Shown here: piece after piece, positions 28,073-38,410 of the stretch | How positions within the stretch are numbered: position 1 is the first letter of the stretch | Layout: every line of letters starts with the position of its first letter | NCBI GenBank assembly: GCA_016125475.1 | Contig: WGLR01000046.1 | Location: 1 to 55,727, forward strand | From: Betaproteobacteria bacterium | GTDB taxonomy: Bacteria; Pseudomonadota; Gammaproteobacteria; Burkholderiales; Ga0077523 | Reading direction: 5' to 3' | DNA: 55,727 nt | The notes under the pieces: model-generated | Seen by the model: only the letters and a program-made list of their open reading frames with translations | What the model was told of the DNA's origin: nothing | Databases searched by the model: none | Translations under genes and position numbers: made by a program

Positions 28073-28522
28073 ATGCAGATCATTCTTCTTGAAAAGGTCG
28101 CGAACGTCGGTCAGCTCGGCGACATCGTGAAGGTTCGGGACGGCTTCGCACGGAACTTCCTGATCCCCCAGGGCAAGGCGAAGCGCGCCACGGAGGCGAA
28201 CCTCGCCGAGTTCGAGAAGCGTCGCGCTGAGCTGGAGAAGATCCACGCGGACGCGCTGGCTGCCGCGCAGGAGAAGGCTGCCAAGATGGAAGGCCTCATG
28301 ATCCAGATCACCCAGAAAGCGGGTGTGGACGGCCGCCTGTTCGGCTCCGTGACGGGTCACGACGTGGCGGACGCGCTCGCCGCGCAGGGCTTCGAGGTCG
28401 AGAAGGGCGCCGTGCGCATGCCCGAAGGGCCCATAAAGCAGGTCGGTGATCACGGTGTGTCGGTCTCGCTGCACACCGACGTGAGCGTCGAGATCACCGT
28501 CTCGGTGCTCGGCCAGCAGTAA
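28073..28522 (+). CDS. rplI: 50S ribosomal protein L9, 149 aa
   Basis: Two-domain ribosomal protein joined by a long helix. N-domain [20 protein letters not shown] and [15 protein letters not shown], connecting helix around residues 45-80, and C-domain with [17 protein letters not shown]. Last gene of the operon; an intrinsic terminator follows. Confidence 0.97.
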   Translation: MQIILLEKVANVGQLGDIVKVRDGFARNFLIPQGKAKRATEANLAEFEKRRAELEKIHADALAAAQEKAAKMEGLMIQITQKAGVDGRLFGSVTGHDVADALAAQGFEVEKGAVRMPEGPIKQVGDHGVSVSLHTDVSVEITVSVLGQQ

Positions 28523-28556
28523 CGCTGCATTTCGCGCCCGAATACGCGCGAGAAGG

Positions 28557-28587
28557 AAGGCCGCCTCCCGGGGCGGCCTTTTCGTTT
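28557..28587 (+). terminator. Intrinsic terminator after rplI
   Basis: AAGGCCGCC (28557-28565), loop TCCCGG, GGCGGCCTT (28572-28580), then TTCGTTT. A perfect 9-bp stem with a T-rich tail ends the S6-L9 transcript before dnaB. Confidence 0.85.
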
Positions 28588-28688
28588 CCATGTCGCCCGA
28601 TTGCCTGCGCTCGGGCGCAGGTGTGCGAAGTTCGGGAGCGTAGACGTAGAATCACGGTTCGCCTCTTCCCTCCGTCAGCAAGCGTCGC

Positions 28689-30068
28689 ATGTCCGCACCG
28701 GTCGAATTCGACTCAGCCATCCAGGAACTCAAGCTCCCCCCGAACTCCGTCGAGGCGGAGCAGTCCGTGCTCGGGGGGCTGCTGCTGGAGAACACCGCCT
28801 GGGACAGGATCGCGGACCTCGTCACGGAGGAGGACTTCTATCGGTCCGACCACCGGCTGATCTACCGTCACATCTCCCGTCTCATCGAACAGTCACGTCC
28901 GGCCGACGCGCTCACCGTTTCGGAGAGCCTGGAGCGCAGCAACGAGCTCGAGAATGCGGGCGGGCTCGCGTACGTCGCGATGCTCGCGCAGAACACGCCC
29001 TCCGCGGCGAACATCAAGCGCTACGCGGAGATCGTCCGCGAGCGGTCGATCATGCGCCAGCTCGTCGCGGTGGGTACCGCGATCGCGGATTCCGCCTACA
29101 ACCCCACCGGCCGGGAGGCCGAGCAGCTTCTCGATGAGGCCGAGGCGCGCGTGTTCGAGATCGCGGAGGCCGGCTCGCGCGGCAAGCAGGGTTTCCAGGG
29201 CATGCCGCAGCTGCTCACGCAGGTGGTCGATCGCATCGACATGCTCTACAACCGGGACAATCCGAGTGACGTCACCGGTGTCCCGACCGGCTACGCGGAC
29301 CTCGACGAGAAGACCTCCGGCCTCCAGCCGGGCGACCTGATCATCGTGGCCGGCCGGCCGTCCATGGGGAAGACCGCGCTTTCACTCAACATCGCCGAGA
29401 ACGTCGGGCTCGACGCCGGGCTGCCCGTCGCGGTCTTCAGCATGGAGATGGCGGCCACGCAGCTCGTCATGCGTCTGCTCGGTTCGGCGGGAAAACTCGA
29501 TCAGCACAAACTGCGGACCGGGCGCCTGGAGGATGCGGACTGGCAACGCCTCACGCAGGCGGTCGGTCGACTGAACGAGGCGCCGATTCACATCGACGAG
29601 ACACCGGCCCTCACGGCGCTCGAGGTCCGCGCGCGCACGCGCCGCCTGCACCGGCAGTACGGCAAGCTCGGACTCGTCGTTATCGACTATCTGCAGCTCA
29701 TGTCCTCCAGTTCGCAGGGGGAGAACCGTGCGACCGAGATCTCGGAGATCTCCAGGTCCCTGAAGGCGCTCGCGAAGGAAATCGGCGTGCCGGTGATCGC
29801 ACTGTCGCAGCTCAATCGCAGCCTCGAGCAGCGTCCGAACAAGCGCCCGGTCATGTCGGACCTGCGTGAGTCCGGGGCCATCGAGCAGGATGCGGACGTC
29901 ATCCTGTTCATCTACCGCGACGAGGTGTACAACCCCGACACGGCCGACAAGGGTGTGGCCGAAATCATCATCGGGAAACAGCGGAACGGGCCGATCGGTA
30001 CCGTGCGGCTCACGTTCCGTGGAGAGAACACCCGCTTCGAGAACTATGCCGACCCGGGTCGGTACTAG
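28689..30068 (+). CDS. dnaB: Replicative DNA helicase DnaB, 459 aa
   Basis: Hexameric 5'-3' helicase of the replication fork. The N-terminal domain (PPNSVEAEQSVLGGLLLEN) and RecA-like C-terminal domain with Walker A GRPSMGKTAL, FSMEMAATQLVMRLL, LVVIDYLQLMSS and the SDLRESGAIEQDADVI signature are intact. Its own transcription start should lie in the gap after the rplI terminator. Confidence 0.97.
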   Translation: MSAPVEFDSAIQELKLPPNSVEAEQSVLGGLLLENTAWDRIADLVTEEDFYRSDHRLIYRHISRLIEQSRPADALTVSESLERSNELENAGGLAYVAMLAQNTPSAANIKRYAEIVRERSIMRQLVAVGTAIADSAYNPTGREAEQLLDEAEARVFEIAEAGSRGKQGFQGMPQLLTQVVDRIDMLYNRDNPSDVTGVPTGYADLDEKTSGLQPGDLIIVAGRPSMGKTALSLNIAENVGLDAGLPVAVFSMEMAATQLVMRLLGSAGKLDQHKLRTGRLEDADWQRLTQAVGRLNEAPIHIDETPALTALEVRARTRRLHRQYGKLGLVVIDYLQLMSSSSQGENRATEISEISRSLKALAKEIGVPVIALSQLNRSLEQRPNKRPVMSDLRESGAIEQDADVILFIYRDEVYNPDTADKGVAEIIIGKQRNGPIGTVRLTFRGENTRFENYADPGRY

Positions 30069-30220
30069 GCCAGTCCGGTTACCTCGAGCGACGTGACGTC
30101 GGCGTGCGATGGGCTGGCAGCTGCAAATTGAGGCTAGACTAGCAGCGGTTGGCGGGGCCGGGGGGCTCCCGCGAGAATGCGCGAGACGCGCCAACCATTG
30201 ATCGGGGTCGCGATGCCGCC

Positions 30221-31411
30221 ATGTCGATAAAAATCAAGATCGCACGAAGTCCCAAGGAAATCGACGACGCCCTGTGGCTTCGCCACGAGGTGTTCGTGGT
30301 CGAGGACGGCAAGTTCGGCGGCAAGCCGTTCCACGGGCACCGGCTCGTCGACCGCTTCGACGCTTTTCCGTCGGTCTTCCACGTGATCGCCTACGATGGT
30401 CCCGACCCGATCGCGACGATGCGTCTGGTGAAGGACAGTGCGGGTGGACTGCCCGCGGACGAACTGTTCGATTTCGACCGCTACCGCCGGCGAACCCTTC
30501 TCGAAACCAGTGCACCCGTATTCGGGAGCGCGGGGATGCTCGCGATCCGCGAAGCCTGGCGCCGCCGCCGGGACGTGATCCGGGCCATGTTCCGCATGGC
30601 CGCGACCGTGTGCAAGCGCGAGGGAGCAACACACATTCTCGTTGCAGTGAATCACGAGACGGCCGGGATGTACGAACGTCTCGGTTTCACGCCGCTCAGC
30701 GAGAAGATCTGGAACGACGAGATCGAGAACCACATCGTGCCGCTCGCGGGCAGCACCGACCAGTTCGTGGCCTGGGCGTTCCAGGGGCTGCCCGACACGC
30801 CGCTCAGCGCGTTCCAGGACAGCTTCGAACGCATGGTCTTCCGCGCAGGCGAAACCATCTTTCAGGAAGGCGACGTCGGGGAGCACGCATTCGTCGTCGA
30901 CTCCGGCGAGGTACAGATCGGGCGGAAGCGTGAAAGCGGCGAGGAACTCACGCTCGCGATCTTCGGGCGGGGCGACATGTTCGGGGAACTCGCGCTGCTC
31001 GACGATCAGCCCCGGTCGGCGAGCGCGCAGGCTTCCGCCGACTGCGAACTCATGACTCTCGACCGTGCGACGTTCCAGGAACAGCTGCATTCCCACCCCG
31101 AGCGGAGCACCAGCCTGTTCCGGATGTTCGCGGGCCGGATGCGCGCGATGGACGAACTCGCGATGGTGCTCGCGTTCGCGGGGCCCGCCCAGCGACTCGA
31201 GTTCGCCATGGAGATCGCGCGACAGCAGGCGGTGCCGGACCGCAACGACGCCGCGCGCGTGCTGTTCCACGGCGGTCCCGCGGATCTCGCGCGCATGGCG
31301 GCAGTCACGGAACAGGAAGCGCGTCGATTCGTCGAGGGCCTCGCTTCCGCGGGGGTCGTGAGTCTCACGCCCCGGTTCATCGGTTTCAAATCCAGGAAGA
31401 CACCCCCATGA
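30221..31411 (+). CDS. GNAT-type acyltransferase fused to a cyclic-nucleotide-binding domain and Crp-like winged helix, 396 aa
   Basis: Three domains are seen. Residues 1-185 are a GNAT fold (LWLRHEVFVVEDGKFGG, IATMRLVKD, and an acyl-CoA loop region MLAIREAWRRRRDVIRAMFR) closest in feel to N-acyl amino acid or LuxI-type synthases. Residues about 200-310 are a cNMP-binding domain with a complete phosphate-binding cassette: F254-G-E256-LALL-DDQP-R265-SA. Residues about 320-396 look like a Crp C-terminal winged helix (DLARMAAVTEQEARRFVEGL). Cyclic-nucleotide-gated acyltransferase with DNA binding is an inference; mycobacterial PatA has a similar pair in the opposite order. ATG 30221 is chosen because upstream residues are not conserved-looking. 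It overlaps the next gene (ATGA). Confidence 0.75.
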   Translation: MSIKIKIARSPKEIDDALWLRHEVFVVEDGKFGGKPFHGHRLVDRFDAFPSVFHVIAYDGPDPIATMRLVKDSAGGLPADELFDFDRYRRRTLLETSAPVFGSAGMLAIREAWRRRRDVIRAMFRMAATVCKREGATHILVAVNHETAGMYERLGFTPLSEKIWNDEIENHIVPLAGSTDQFVAWAFQGLPDTPLSAFQDSFERMVFRAGETIFQEGDVGEHAFVVDSGEVQIGRKRESGEELTLAIFGRGDMFGELALLDDQPRSASAQASADCELMTLDRATFQEQLHSHPERSTSLFRMFAGRMRAMDELAMVLAFAGPAQRLEFAMEIARQQAVPDRNDAARVLFHGGPADLARMAAVTEQEARRFVEGLASAGVVSLTPRFIGFKSRKTPP

Positions 31412-31923
31412 CCCGACTGTCCCAACTCGATGCCGACGCCGCACCGGAGCTCGCCGCGCGCATCACGCGCGAGCGTGGCGGAAAGCTGCTCTCCCTCTAT
31501 CGCGTACTGCTGCACAGCCCGAAGGTGGCCGAGGCCTGGCTCCAGTTCTTCACGGTCATCCGGCAGCAGTGCGATCTGTCGGCGCGCCACCGCGAGGCCG
31601 CGATCCTTCAGGTTGCCGTGCTCAACCGGGCCCGGTACGAATTCGAGCAGCACATCCCGTTCGCGCTCGCAGCCGGCCTCACGGAGTCGATGATTCAGGC
31701 CATTCGTAACGGGACGGACGACGCCGGATTCACGGATACCGACCGCGCCGTGCTCGCCTACACGCGCGCGATGACGCGTGACGTCCAGGTGCCCGACGAC
31801 GTCTTCGAGGCGGTGAAGCGCCACTTCCCGGATGCCCAGATGGTCGAGCTGACGGCCACCATCGGCGGTTACAACCTGGTATCGCGCTTTCTCGAGGCGA
31901 TGGCGATCCACGAGGAAAAGTAG
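31408..31923 (+). CDS. Carboxymuconolactone decarboxylase/AhpD-family protein, 171 aa
   Basis: All-helical AhpD-like fold: LLSLYRVLLHSPKVAEAWL, LSARHREAAILQVAVLNRAR, YEFEQHIPFALAAGLTE. The CxxC of peroxidase-type AhpD is absent; the EFEQH pattern is that of the CMD branch, whose biochemical roles vary. Overlaps the preceding fusion gene by four bases, so the two are co-translated and probably work together. It ends in a short gap facing the convergent outer-membrane gene. Confidence 0.8.
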   Translation: MTRLSQLDADAAPELAARITRERGGKLLSLYRVLLHSPKVAEAWLQFFTVIRQQCDLSARHREAAILQVAVLNRARYEFEQHIPFALAAGLTESMIQAIRNGTDDAGFTDTDRAVLAYTRAMTRDVQVPDDVFEAVKRHFPDAQMVELTATIGGYNLVSRFLEAMAIHEEK

Positions 31924-31972
31924 GGGCGCGCACCCGGGCGGCGCGTCGGGTCGGCCCGGATCCCTCGCGTCC

Positions 31973-32866
31973 TCAGCGCAGGCGCAGGAGATAGAGGGCG
32001 CGGACCGTGTACCCCGCGTAGCCCGGGCCGTTCGTCGCGGACGAATCGAATCGCGAGACGCTCAGGTCCATGGCGTGCTCGCCGGAAAAGGCGTAATTGC
32101 CCCCCAGTTCGAACACCTTGGTCGTCGCGTCGGCACGGTACGCCCGGTAGCGCAGGTTGCCGTGATCGAAGGCAGGGTCCCACGCTTCGGCCGAGAACCA
32201 GTCGGTGCGCCCGTTGTACGCCGGGTCGCTCGGCGCGCCGGGATAGTAGCCATATCCGAAAACCTGGTCCCCGTCGATCCACGTGGCGCTCCCGTACAGG
32301 GTGAGGGCCGGGCTCGCGTGGTAGTCGATCGTGCCGTGGAGCCGACGGTCCGTCAGATCGAACACGTCGCTCTCGCGCCCGTAGCGCCGCTCGATGCTCG
32401 CGTCGCCCGCGAGCCGGAGCCGGTCCGTGAAGTACTTTCCGAGTCCCGCCCCCAGTGACGCGAGTTCGCCGTCGCGGATCGGGCTGTCCTCGTAACGACG
32501 AACCTCGGCTGTCGCGAAGAGGTCGAGCCACGCTCCGGTGTAGACGGGGTTCGGCTGGAAACGCCAGTTGACGCGAGCAGTGGCCGCGAGCTGGCTCAGG
32601 TCCGAATTGGTGCGGTACGCGTCGCCGCGCAGCGCCGCACGCGTGACGATGCCGCTGCGGGCGCCGGTCATGAAGCTGCGCATGGCGTAACCTTCGATGC
32701 CGAGCGCCTGATCGCTCAGCTCCTGGCCCGACAGACCCCGGTTCACGTTGCTCTCGTGCCGGACTCCGGCCTCCAGGCCGAAGCGGGTCTCGCCCGCATG
32801 TGTCACGCCGGCCGTCGCAGCGAGGAGCAGCCCGACGCCGGCGCCGATCGATCTCGTCACAGCCAT
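31973..32866 (-). CDS. Outer-membrane beta-barrel protein with signal peptide, 297 aa
   Basis: A cleavable signal peptide (residues 1 to about 24, ending VTHA) is followed by alternating amphipathic strands rich in Tyr, Arg and Asp, and a C-terminal strand ending YLLRLR. GLEAGVRHESNVNRG after the signal is common in MtrB/PioB-like and other beta-barrels annotated as outer membrane beta-barrel proteins. No ligand or substrate can be assigned. Divergent from the FecR gene with 67 bases between, which suggests joint regulation and perhaps a surface complex. Confidence 0.65.
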   Translation of the reverse strand: MAVTRSIGAGVGLLLAATAGVTHAGETRFGLEAGVRHESNVNRGLSGQELSDQALGIEGYAMRSFMTGARSGIVTRAALRGDAYRTNSDLSQLAATARVNWRFQPNPVYTGAWLDLFATAEVRRYEDSPIRDGELASLGAGLGKYFTDRLRLAGDASIERRYGRESDVFDLTDRRLHGTIDYHASPALTLYGSATWIDGDQVFGYGYYPGAPSDPAYNGRTDWFSAEAWDPAFDHGNLRYRAYRADATTKVFELGGNYAFSGEHAMDLSVSRFDSSATNGPGYAGYTVRALYLLRLR

Positions 32867-32905
32867 CGACTACCCCTTTCCCGTGAGGACGCAGATAATT
32901 CGGGG

Positions 32906-32921
32906 GCTCCCAGTATGCCAA
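32906..32921 (-). promoter_or_regulatory. Possible sigma-54-type promoter for the outer-membrane barrel gene
   Basis: Minus strand TTGGCATACTGGGAGC: the GG and GC pairs are 12 bases apart as in the -24/-12 consensus, and TGGCA is matched, but the -12 half (GAGC for TTGC) is imperfect. It would start transcription about 30 bases before the gene. Confidence 0.25.
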
Positions 32922-32933
32922 AGGGTTTTCGAT

Positions 32934-33647
32934 ATGGGAAAGTCGACCGAACGTTACGAAACCGCGCGGCGGGAACTGCTCGTTCGCCTGCTGGCTGCGG
33001 GGGCCTTCGCGCAGGTTCCGGTCGCCCTGGCGGCGCCGTCACTCGGGCGCGTGCCCCGGCGGCTTCCGCCCGGGCGGTCGATCTACTCGCTGCGCGGTCA
33101 GGTGCTGGTGGACGGGCAGCGTGCGACGGAAGCGACCCACATCGACTCGGGCGCGACGGTCGATACGGGTCCGGACTCGTCCGTCACCTTCGTCGTCGGG
33201 GCGGACGCGTTCATCCTGCGCGAGAAGAGTCGACTGCACCTGAAGGGATCGGCGCCCACGTTCATCACGCTGCTGCGTGTCGCGACCGGCGCGCTCCTGT
33301 CGGTGTTCGGGCACGGAAGGAAGCGCGTCGACACCGTGACCGCCACGGTCGGCATTCGGGGTACCGGGCTGTACGTGGAGTCGGCGCCGGACAGGAGCTA
33401 CGTGTGTACCTGTTACGGCACGACCGAGATCGCCACGATCGACGACCCCGCGATCGAGGAGACCATCCACTCGACCCACCACACGGCACCGCGCTACGTG
33501 CTCGCTCCCGGAAGCAGCTCGCGCATCGTGCCTGCCCCCTTCATCGATCACACCGACCTCGAACTCATGCTGCTCGAGAATCTGGTCGGGCGCACGACGC
33601 CTTTCTCACTGTTCGACGAATCCTACGGCCGCCAGCGTCGTTACTGA
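32934..33647 (+). CDS. FecR-domain exported protein, 237 aa
   Basis: The N-terminus has a twin-arginine-like signal (ARRELLVRLL then a hydrophobic AAGAFAQVPVALAA), suggesting Tat or Sec export. The FecR domain covers about residues 45-150 (GQVLVDGQRATEATHIDSGA, SVTFVVGADAFILRE, VGIRGTGLYVES). It then has YVCTCYGTTEI, a Cys pair conserved in a betaproteobacterial FecR subgroup from memory. FecR domains usually sense or bind at the cell surface; no sigma factor gene is adjacent. ATG 32934 is taken because upstream codons overlap the divergent gene. Partner is probably the barrel protein. Confidence 0.7.
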   Translation: MGKSTERYETARRELLVRLLAAGAFAQVPVALAAPSLGRVPRRLPPGRSIYSLRGQVLVDGQRATEATHIDSGATVDTGPDSSVTFVVGADAFILREKSRLHLKGSAPTFITLLRVATGALLSVFGHGRKRVDTVTATVGIRGTGLYVESAPDRSYVCTCYGTTEIATIDDPAIEETIHSTHHTAPRYVLAPGSSSRIVPAPFIDHTDLELMLLENLVGRTTPFSLFDESYGRQRRY

Positions 33648-33667
33648 CGCCGGCGTCGATACGCGCG

Positions 33668-34246
33668 TCAGTCCGGATCGTCGAATGCGCGATCCGGGGT
33701 CGGTGACGGTGTACCCCTCAGCAGTACGAGCAGCGCACCGCTGCCCCCGTCCGCGGGACGCGCCTGCACGTAGGCGAGGACTTCGTCACGCTGGCGCAGC
33801 CAGTGCGCGACCTTGCCCTTGAGCACCGGCCGCCCGCCCTGCGAGCGATAGCCCTTGCCATGGACGACACGGACACAGCGGATCCCGGTACGGACGCATC
33901 GGCTCAGGAAGCCGGCAAGCATCGAGCGCGCCTCGTCCACGGTCATGCTGTGGAGGTCGAGGTCGTCCTGGACGGCCCATTCTCCCCGCCGAAGCTTGCG
34001 GAGCGTCTGCCCGGGAATCCCGTCGCGGCGGTAGGTGAGCTCGTCCCCGATGTCGACCGCGTTGTCGTCCTCGAGCGGATCGGTGAGGCTGTCCTCGAGC
34101 ACGGCCCGTTCGTCGCGGCGCGTGTGCACCGGGACCGGTTCGACTCTGGGCGGCTCGTGCTCGACCCGCGGCGTCGGCTTGAGCCGCTCGGCGCCCTGCA
34201 CCGCCTCACGAAAGGCGAGAAGATCGTCGTCGTCCTGTTCGGCCAT
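33668..34246 (-). CDS. Smr-domain protein, 192 aa
   Basis: C-terminal Smr domain (about residues 95-175) with LDLHSMTVDEARSMLAGFL and the GKG motif in VVHGKGYRSQGG. Smr domains nick or cleave branched DNA or RNA; in E. coli, SmrB cleaves mRNA at collided ribosomes. The N-terminal part is charged and disordered. This is a stand-alone bacterial type, without MutS. ATG 34246 is chosen. It lies 52 bases downstream of trxB on the same strand, so it may be co-transcribed. Confidence 0.88.
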   Translation of the reverse strand: MAEQDDDDLLAFREAVQGAERLKPTPRVEHEPPRVEPVPVHTRRDERAVLEDSLTDPLEDDNAVDIGDELTYRRDGIPGQTLRKLRRGEWAVQDDLDLHSMTVDEARSMLAGFLSRCVRTGIRCVRVVHGKGYRSQGGRPVLKGKVAHWLRQRDEVLAYVQARPADGGSGALLVLLRGTPSPTPDRAFDDPD

Positions 34247-34298
34247 GACCCCGTGGTGTGTCGTCGTGAGCGTCAGGATGACGTGCGCAGGGGCGGGA

Positions 34299-35345
<1,047 letters not shown>

Positions 35346-35378
35346 CTATCGTCATGCTTCGCTCTATGAATCAAACAC

Positions 35379-37670
35379 ATGCGCAGTAAACGACGCGGGG
35401 CGGAGCGGCCGGAGCAACAACCGCTGCCGCCGCGCCTGGCCAAGCTTGTCCGCGAAGCCTGGTGGCTCGTGTTCCTCGGGGCCGCCGCCTACCTCGGCCT
35501 GATCCTCGCCACCTATCACCTGACCGACCCCGGATGGTCGCACGCACTCACGACGCCAGAGGTCCGCAACGCGGGTGGCAAGGTGGGCGCCTGGGTCGCG
35601 GACGTGCTGCTGTACCTCTTCGGCATGTCCGCGTGGTGGCTCGTGGTCCTGTCGCTGCTCGGTCTCGTCGCGCTCTACCGGCGGCTCGACCCGCCGCCGT
35701 CGAGCACCGACAGGCGGCCGCTCTACTATGCCGGGGCGGGGTTCTTCATCGTTCTCGTGGCTTCGAGCGGCTTCGAGGCGCTGCGTCTGCACTCGCTGCA
35801 CGCGACGCTGCCGTACCGGCCTGGGGGCCTCGTCGGCGAAGTGCTGGCGTCGGGGCTGCTCATGACCACGGGGTTCACGGGCGGAACCCTGCTGCTGCTC
35901 ATTGCGCTCGCGGCGGGGTTTTCGCTGTTCACGGGTCTGTCCTGGATCGCGGTGGCGGGGCGGCTCGGGACATGGCTCGAGTCCGCGTTCGAGAACGTGG
36001 TGCGCCGGGTCTCCGAGCGCCGGGATAGGGCCATCGGCGAGGAGGCGACGGTGAAGCGGGGGGCGGTCGTCGAGGAGAAGCGGGTCATTCTCGAGGAACG
36101 CACGCCCATCCACATCGAGATGCCCGTCAAGGAAATCCCGAAGTCCGCTCGCGTGATCAAGGAACGTCAGAAGCCGCTCTTCGAGGACCTGCCGGATTCT
36201 CCACTGCCGCCGCTGCAGCTGCTCGACGAGGCCGACAGTCACGTGGAACTCGTGTCCGCGGAGACCCTGGAATTCACCTCGCGGCTGATCGAGAAGAAGC
36301 TGCTCGATTTCGGTATCGAGGTGAAGGTGCTGGCAGCGTACCCGGGGCCCGTGATCACGCGCTTCGAGATCGAACCGGCGGTCGGCGTGAAGGGCAGCCA
36401 GATCGTCAATCTCGTGAAGGACCTCGCGCGCTCGCTGTCCGTCATCAGCATCCGCGTGGTCGAGACCATTCCCGGCAAGTCGTGCATGGGGCTGGAGATC
36501 CCCAATCCCACGCGGCAGGTCGTGCGCCTGTCGGAGATCCTGAGCTCGGAAGTCTACGCGCACATGTCCTCGCCACTCACGCTCGCGCTCGGCAAGGACA
36601 TCGCGGGCAAGCCGGTCGTCGCGGATCTCGCGCGCATGCCGCACCTGCTCGTCGCGGGTACGACGGGTTCCGGAAAGTCGGTCGCGATCAACGCGATGAT
36701 CCTCTCGCTGCTCTACAAGGCGACACCCAACGAGGTGCGCGTGATACTCGTCGACCCGAAGATGCTCGAACTCTCCGTGTACGAGGGCATCCCGCACCTG
36801 CTCGCCCCGGTCGTGACCGACATGAAGCAGGCCGCGTTCGCGCTCAACTGGTGCGTGGCCGAGATGGAGCGCCGGTACAAGCTCATGTCGAGCCTCGGGG
36901 TGCGGAACCTGTCCGGCTTCAACCAGAAGATACGTGACGCCGAGAAGGCCGGCTCGCCGCTCACCAATCCCTTCACCCTCACGCCGGAGAGCCCGGAGCC
37001 ACTCAACGAACTGCCGCTCGTCGTCGTCGTGATCGACGAACTCGCGGACCTCATGATGGTGGTGGGCAAGAAGGTCGAAGAGCTCATCGCGCGCCTCGCG
37101 CAGAAGGCCCGTGCGGCAGGCATCCACCTGATCCTGGCGACGCAGCGTCCGTCCGTGGACGTGATCACGGGCCTCATCAAGGCGAACATCCCGACGCGCA
37201 TCGCGTTCCAGGTGTCCAGCAAGATCGACTCGCGAACGATTCTCGACCAGATGGGTGCCGAGGCGCTGCTCGGTCAGGGCGACATGCTGTACCTGCCACC
37301 CGGCACGGGCCTGCCGCAGCGGGTTCACGGCGCGTTCGTGGCGGACGACGAGGTGCACAAGGTCGTGGAGTACCTGAAGTCCCGTGGCGAGCCGCAGTAC
37401 ATCGAAGGCATTCTCGACGGCGACGATGTCGAAGGAGGCGAGGCCGGCGAAGCGGGCGGAGGCGATGCCGAGGCCGACCCCCTGTACGACGAAGCCGTGG
37501 CGATCGTGCTGAAGTCGCGCCGCGCCTCGATCTCGCTCGTCCAGCGGCATCTGCGGATCGGCTACAACCGCGCCGCGAGACTCATCGAGCAAATGGAACG
37601 CGCCGGGCTCGTCTCGGCCATGGCAACCAACGGGAACCGCGAAGTGCTGGTTCCGGCGAGGGCAGAATGA
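35379..37670 (+). CDS. ftsK: DNA translocase FtsK, 763 aa
   Basis: Septal double-strand DNA pump that aligns chromosome dimers for XerCD. About four membrane helices lie in residues 28-195, a short linker, then the alpha-beta motor with [12 protein letters not shown] near 425-436, [18 protein letters not shown] and [10 protein letters not shown]. The C-terminal gamma winged helix ([20 protein letters not shown]) reads polar KOPS sites. The linker is short compared with E. coli (total 1329), as usual in betaproteobacteria. lolA overlaps its stop. Confidence 0.97.
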   Translation: MRSKRRGAERPEQQPLPPRLAKLVREAWWLVFLGAAAYLGLILATYHLTDPGWSHALTTPEVRNAGGKVGAWVADVLLYLFGMSAWWLVVLSLLGLVALYRRLDPPPSSTDRRPLYYAGAGFFIVLVASSGFEALRLHSLHATLPYRPGGLVGEVLASGLLMTTGFTGGTLLLLIALAAGFSLFTGLSWIAVAGRLGTWLESAFENVVRRVSERRDRAIGEEATVKRGAVVEEKRVILEERTPIHIEMPVKEIPKSARVIKERQKPLFEDLPDSPLPPLQLLDEADSHVELVSAETLEFTSRLIEKKLLDFGIEVKVLAAYPGPVITRFEIEPAVGVKGSQIVNLVKDLARSLSVISIRVVETIPGKSCMGLEIPNPTRQVVRLSEILSSEVYAHMSSPLTLALGKDIAGKPVVADLARMPHLLVAGTTGSGKSVAINAMILSLLYKATPNEVRVILVDPKMLELSVYEGIPHLLAPVVTDMKQAAFALNWCVAEMERRYKLMSSLGVRNLSGFNQKIRDAEKAGSPLTNPFTLTPESPEPLNELPLVVVVIDELADLMMVVGKKVEELIARLAQKARAAGIHLILATQRPSVDVITGLIKANIPTRIAFQVSSKIDSRTILDQMGAEALLGQGDMLYLPPGTGLPQRVHGAFVADDEVHKVVEYLKSRGEPQYIEGILDGDDVEGGEAGEAGGGDAEADPLYDEAVAIVLKSRRASISLVQRHLRIGYNRAARLIEQMERAGLVSAMATNGNREVLVPARAE

Positions 37671-38290
37671 AAATGAGGATGTGGGGGCTGGCCGTCGTGC
37701 TCGCGATGGTGTCGGCGGTACCGGTGCTCGCGGGTGGCATCGAGGAACTGAAGTCCTTCGCGTCGGAGGTGACGTCCGCACGCATGGACTTCGTGCAGAG
37801 CGTCGCGAACCAGAAGGGCAAGGTGCTGCAGGAGTCCCGGGGCGAATTCGAGTTCGCCCGCCCGGGCAAATTCCGGTGGCTTTATACGAAACCCTACGAG
37901 CAGCTCATCGTGGGGGACGGCGTGAAGGTGTGGGTGTACGACAAGGATCTCGACCAGGTGACGGTGAAGGAACTGGGCGACGCGCTCGGCTCCAGTCCGG
38001 CCGCCCTGCTCGCGGGCAGCAATGACCTCGACCGCGCCTACACGTTCGAGACCCTGCCGCGCGAGGGCGACACCGACTGGGTGGAAGCGGTTCCGAAGGA
38101 TGCCGACAGCTCGTTCGAGAAGATGCGCATCGGGTTTCGCAAGGGTAATCCCGTGGTCATGCGTCTGTACGACCGCCTCGGGCAGGTCACCACGATCCGG
38201 TTCAGCCACCTCGAACGGAATCCGCAGCTTCCGGCCTCCACCTTCCGCTTCGTGCCGCCCCCGGACGCCGACGTCGTCGGCGATCGCTGA
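37667..38290 (+). CDS. lolA: Outer-membrane lipoprotein carrier protein LolA, 207 aa
   Basis: Periplasmic chaperone that takes lipoproteins from LolCDE to LolB. A signal peptide of about 22 residues (ending VLAGG) is followed by [40 protein letters not shown] and [20 protein letters not shown], the LolA signature strands. Starts with ATG overlapping the ftsK stop (ATGA). The ftsK-lolA-rarA-serS order matches E. coli. Confidence 0.95.
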   Translation: MKMRMWGLAVVLAMVSAVPVLAGGIEELKSFASEVTSARMDFVQSVANQKGKVLQESRGEFEFARPGKFRWLYTKPYEQLIVGDGVKVWVYDKDLDQVTVKELGDALGSSPAALLAGSNDLDRAYTFETLPREGDTDWVEAVPKDADSSFEKMRIGFRKGNPVVMRLYDRLGQVTTIRFSHLERNPQLPASTFRFVPPPDADVVGDR

Positions 38291-38410
38291 TCGATCCCGT
38301 CATGCTGGCGCGGGTGTGCCGTGTGCCCGCGGTTCGACAGACAGCCTCGGGTGCGGAATTCCGGCGCCTTTCCCCCACACAACGATCCGGCACCCGCGCA
38401 CGCAGAGACC

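Noticed and set aside
35364-37781. Minus-strand open frame of 805 codons opposite ftsK
   Set aside because: Antisense shadow of a strongly conserved gene; composition is His/Arg/Asp-rich and unlike any protein.
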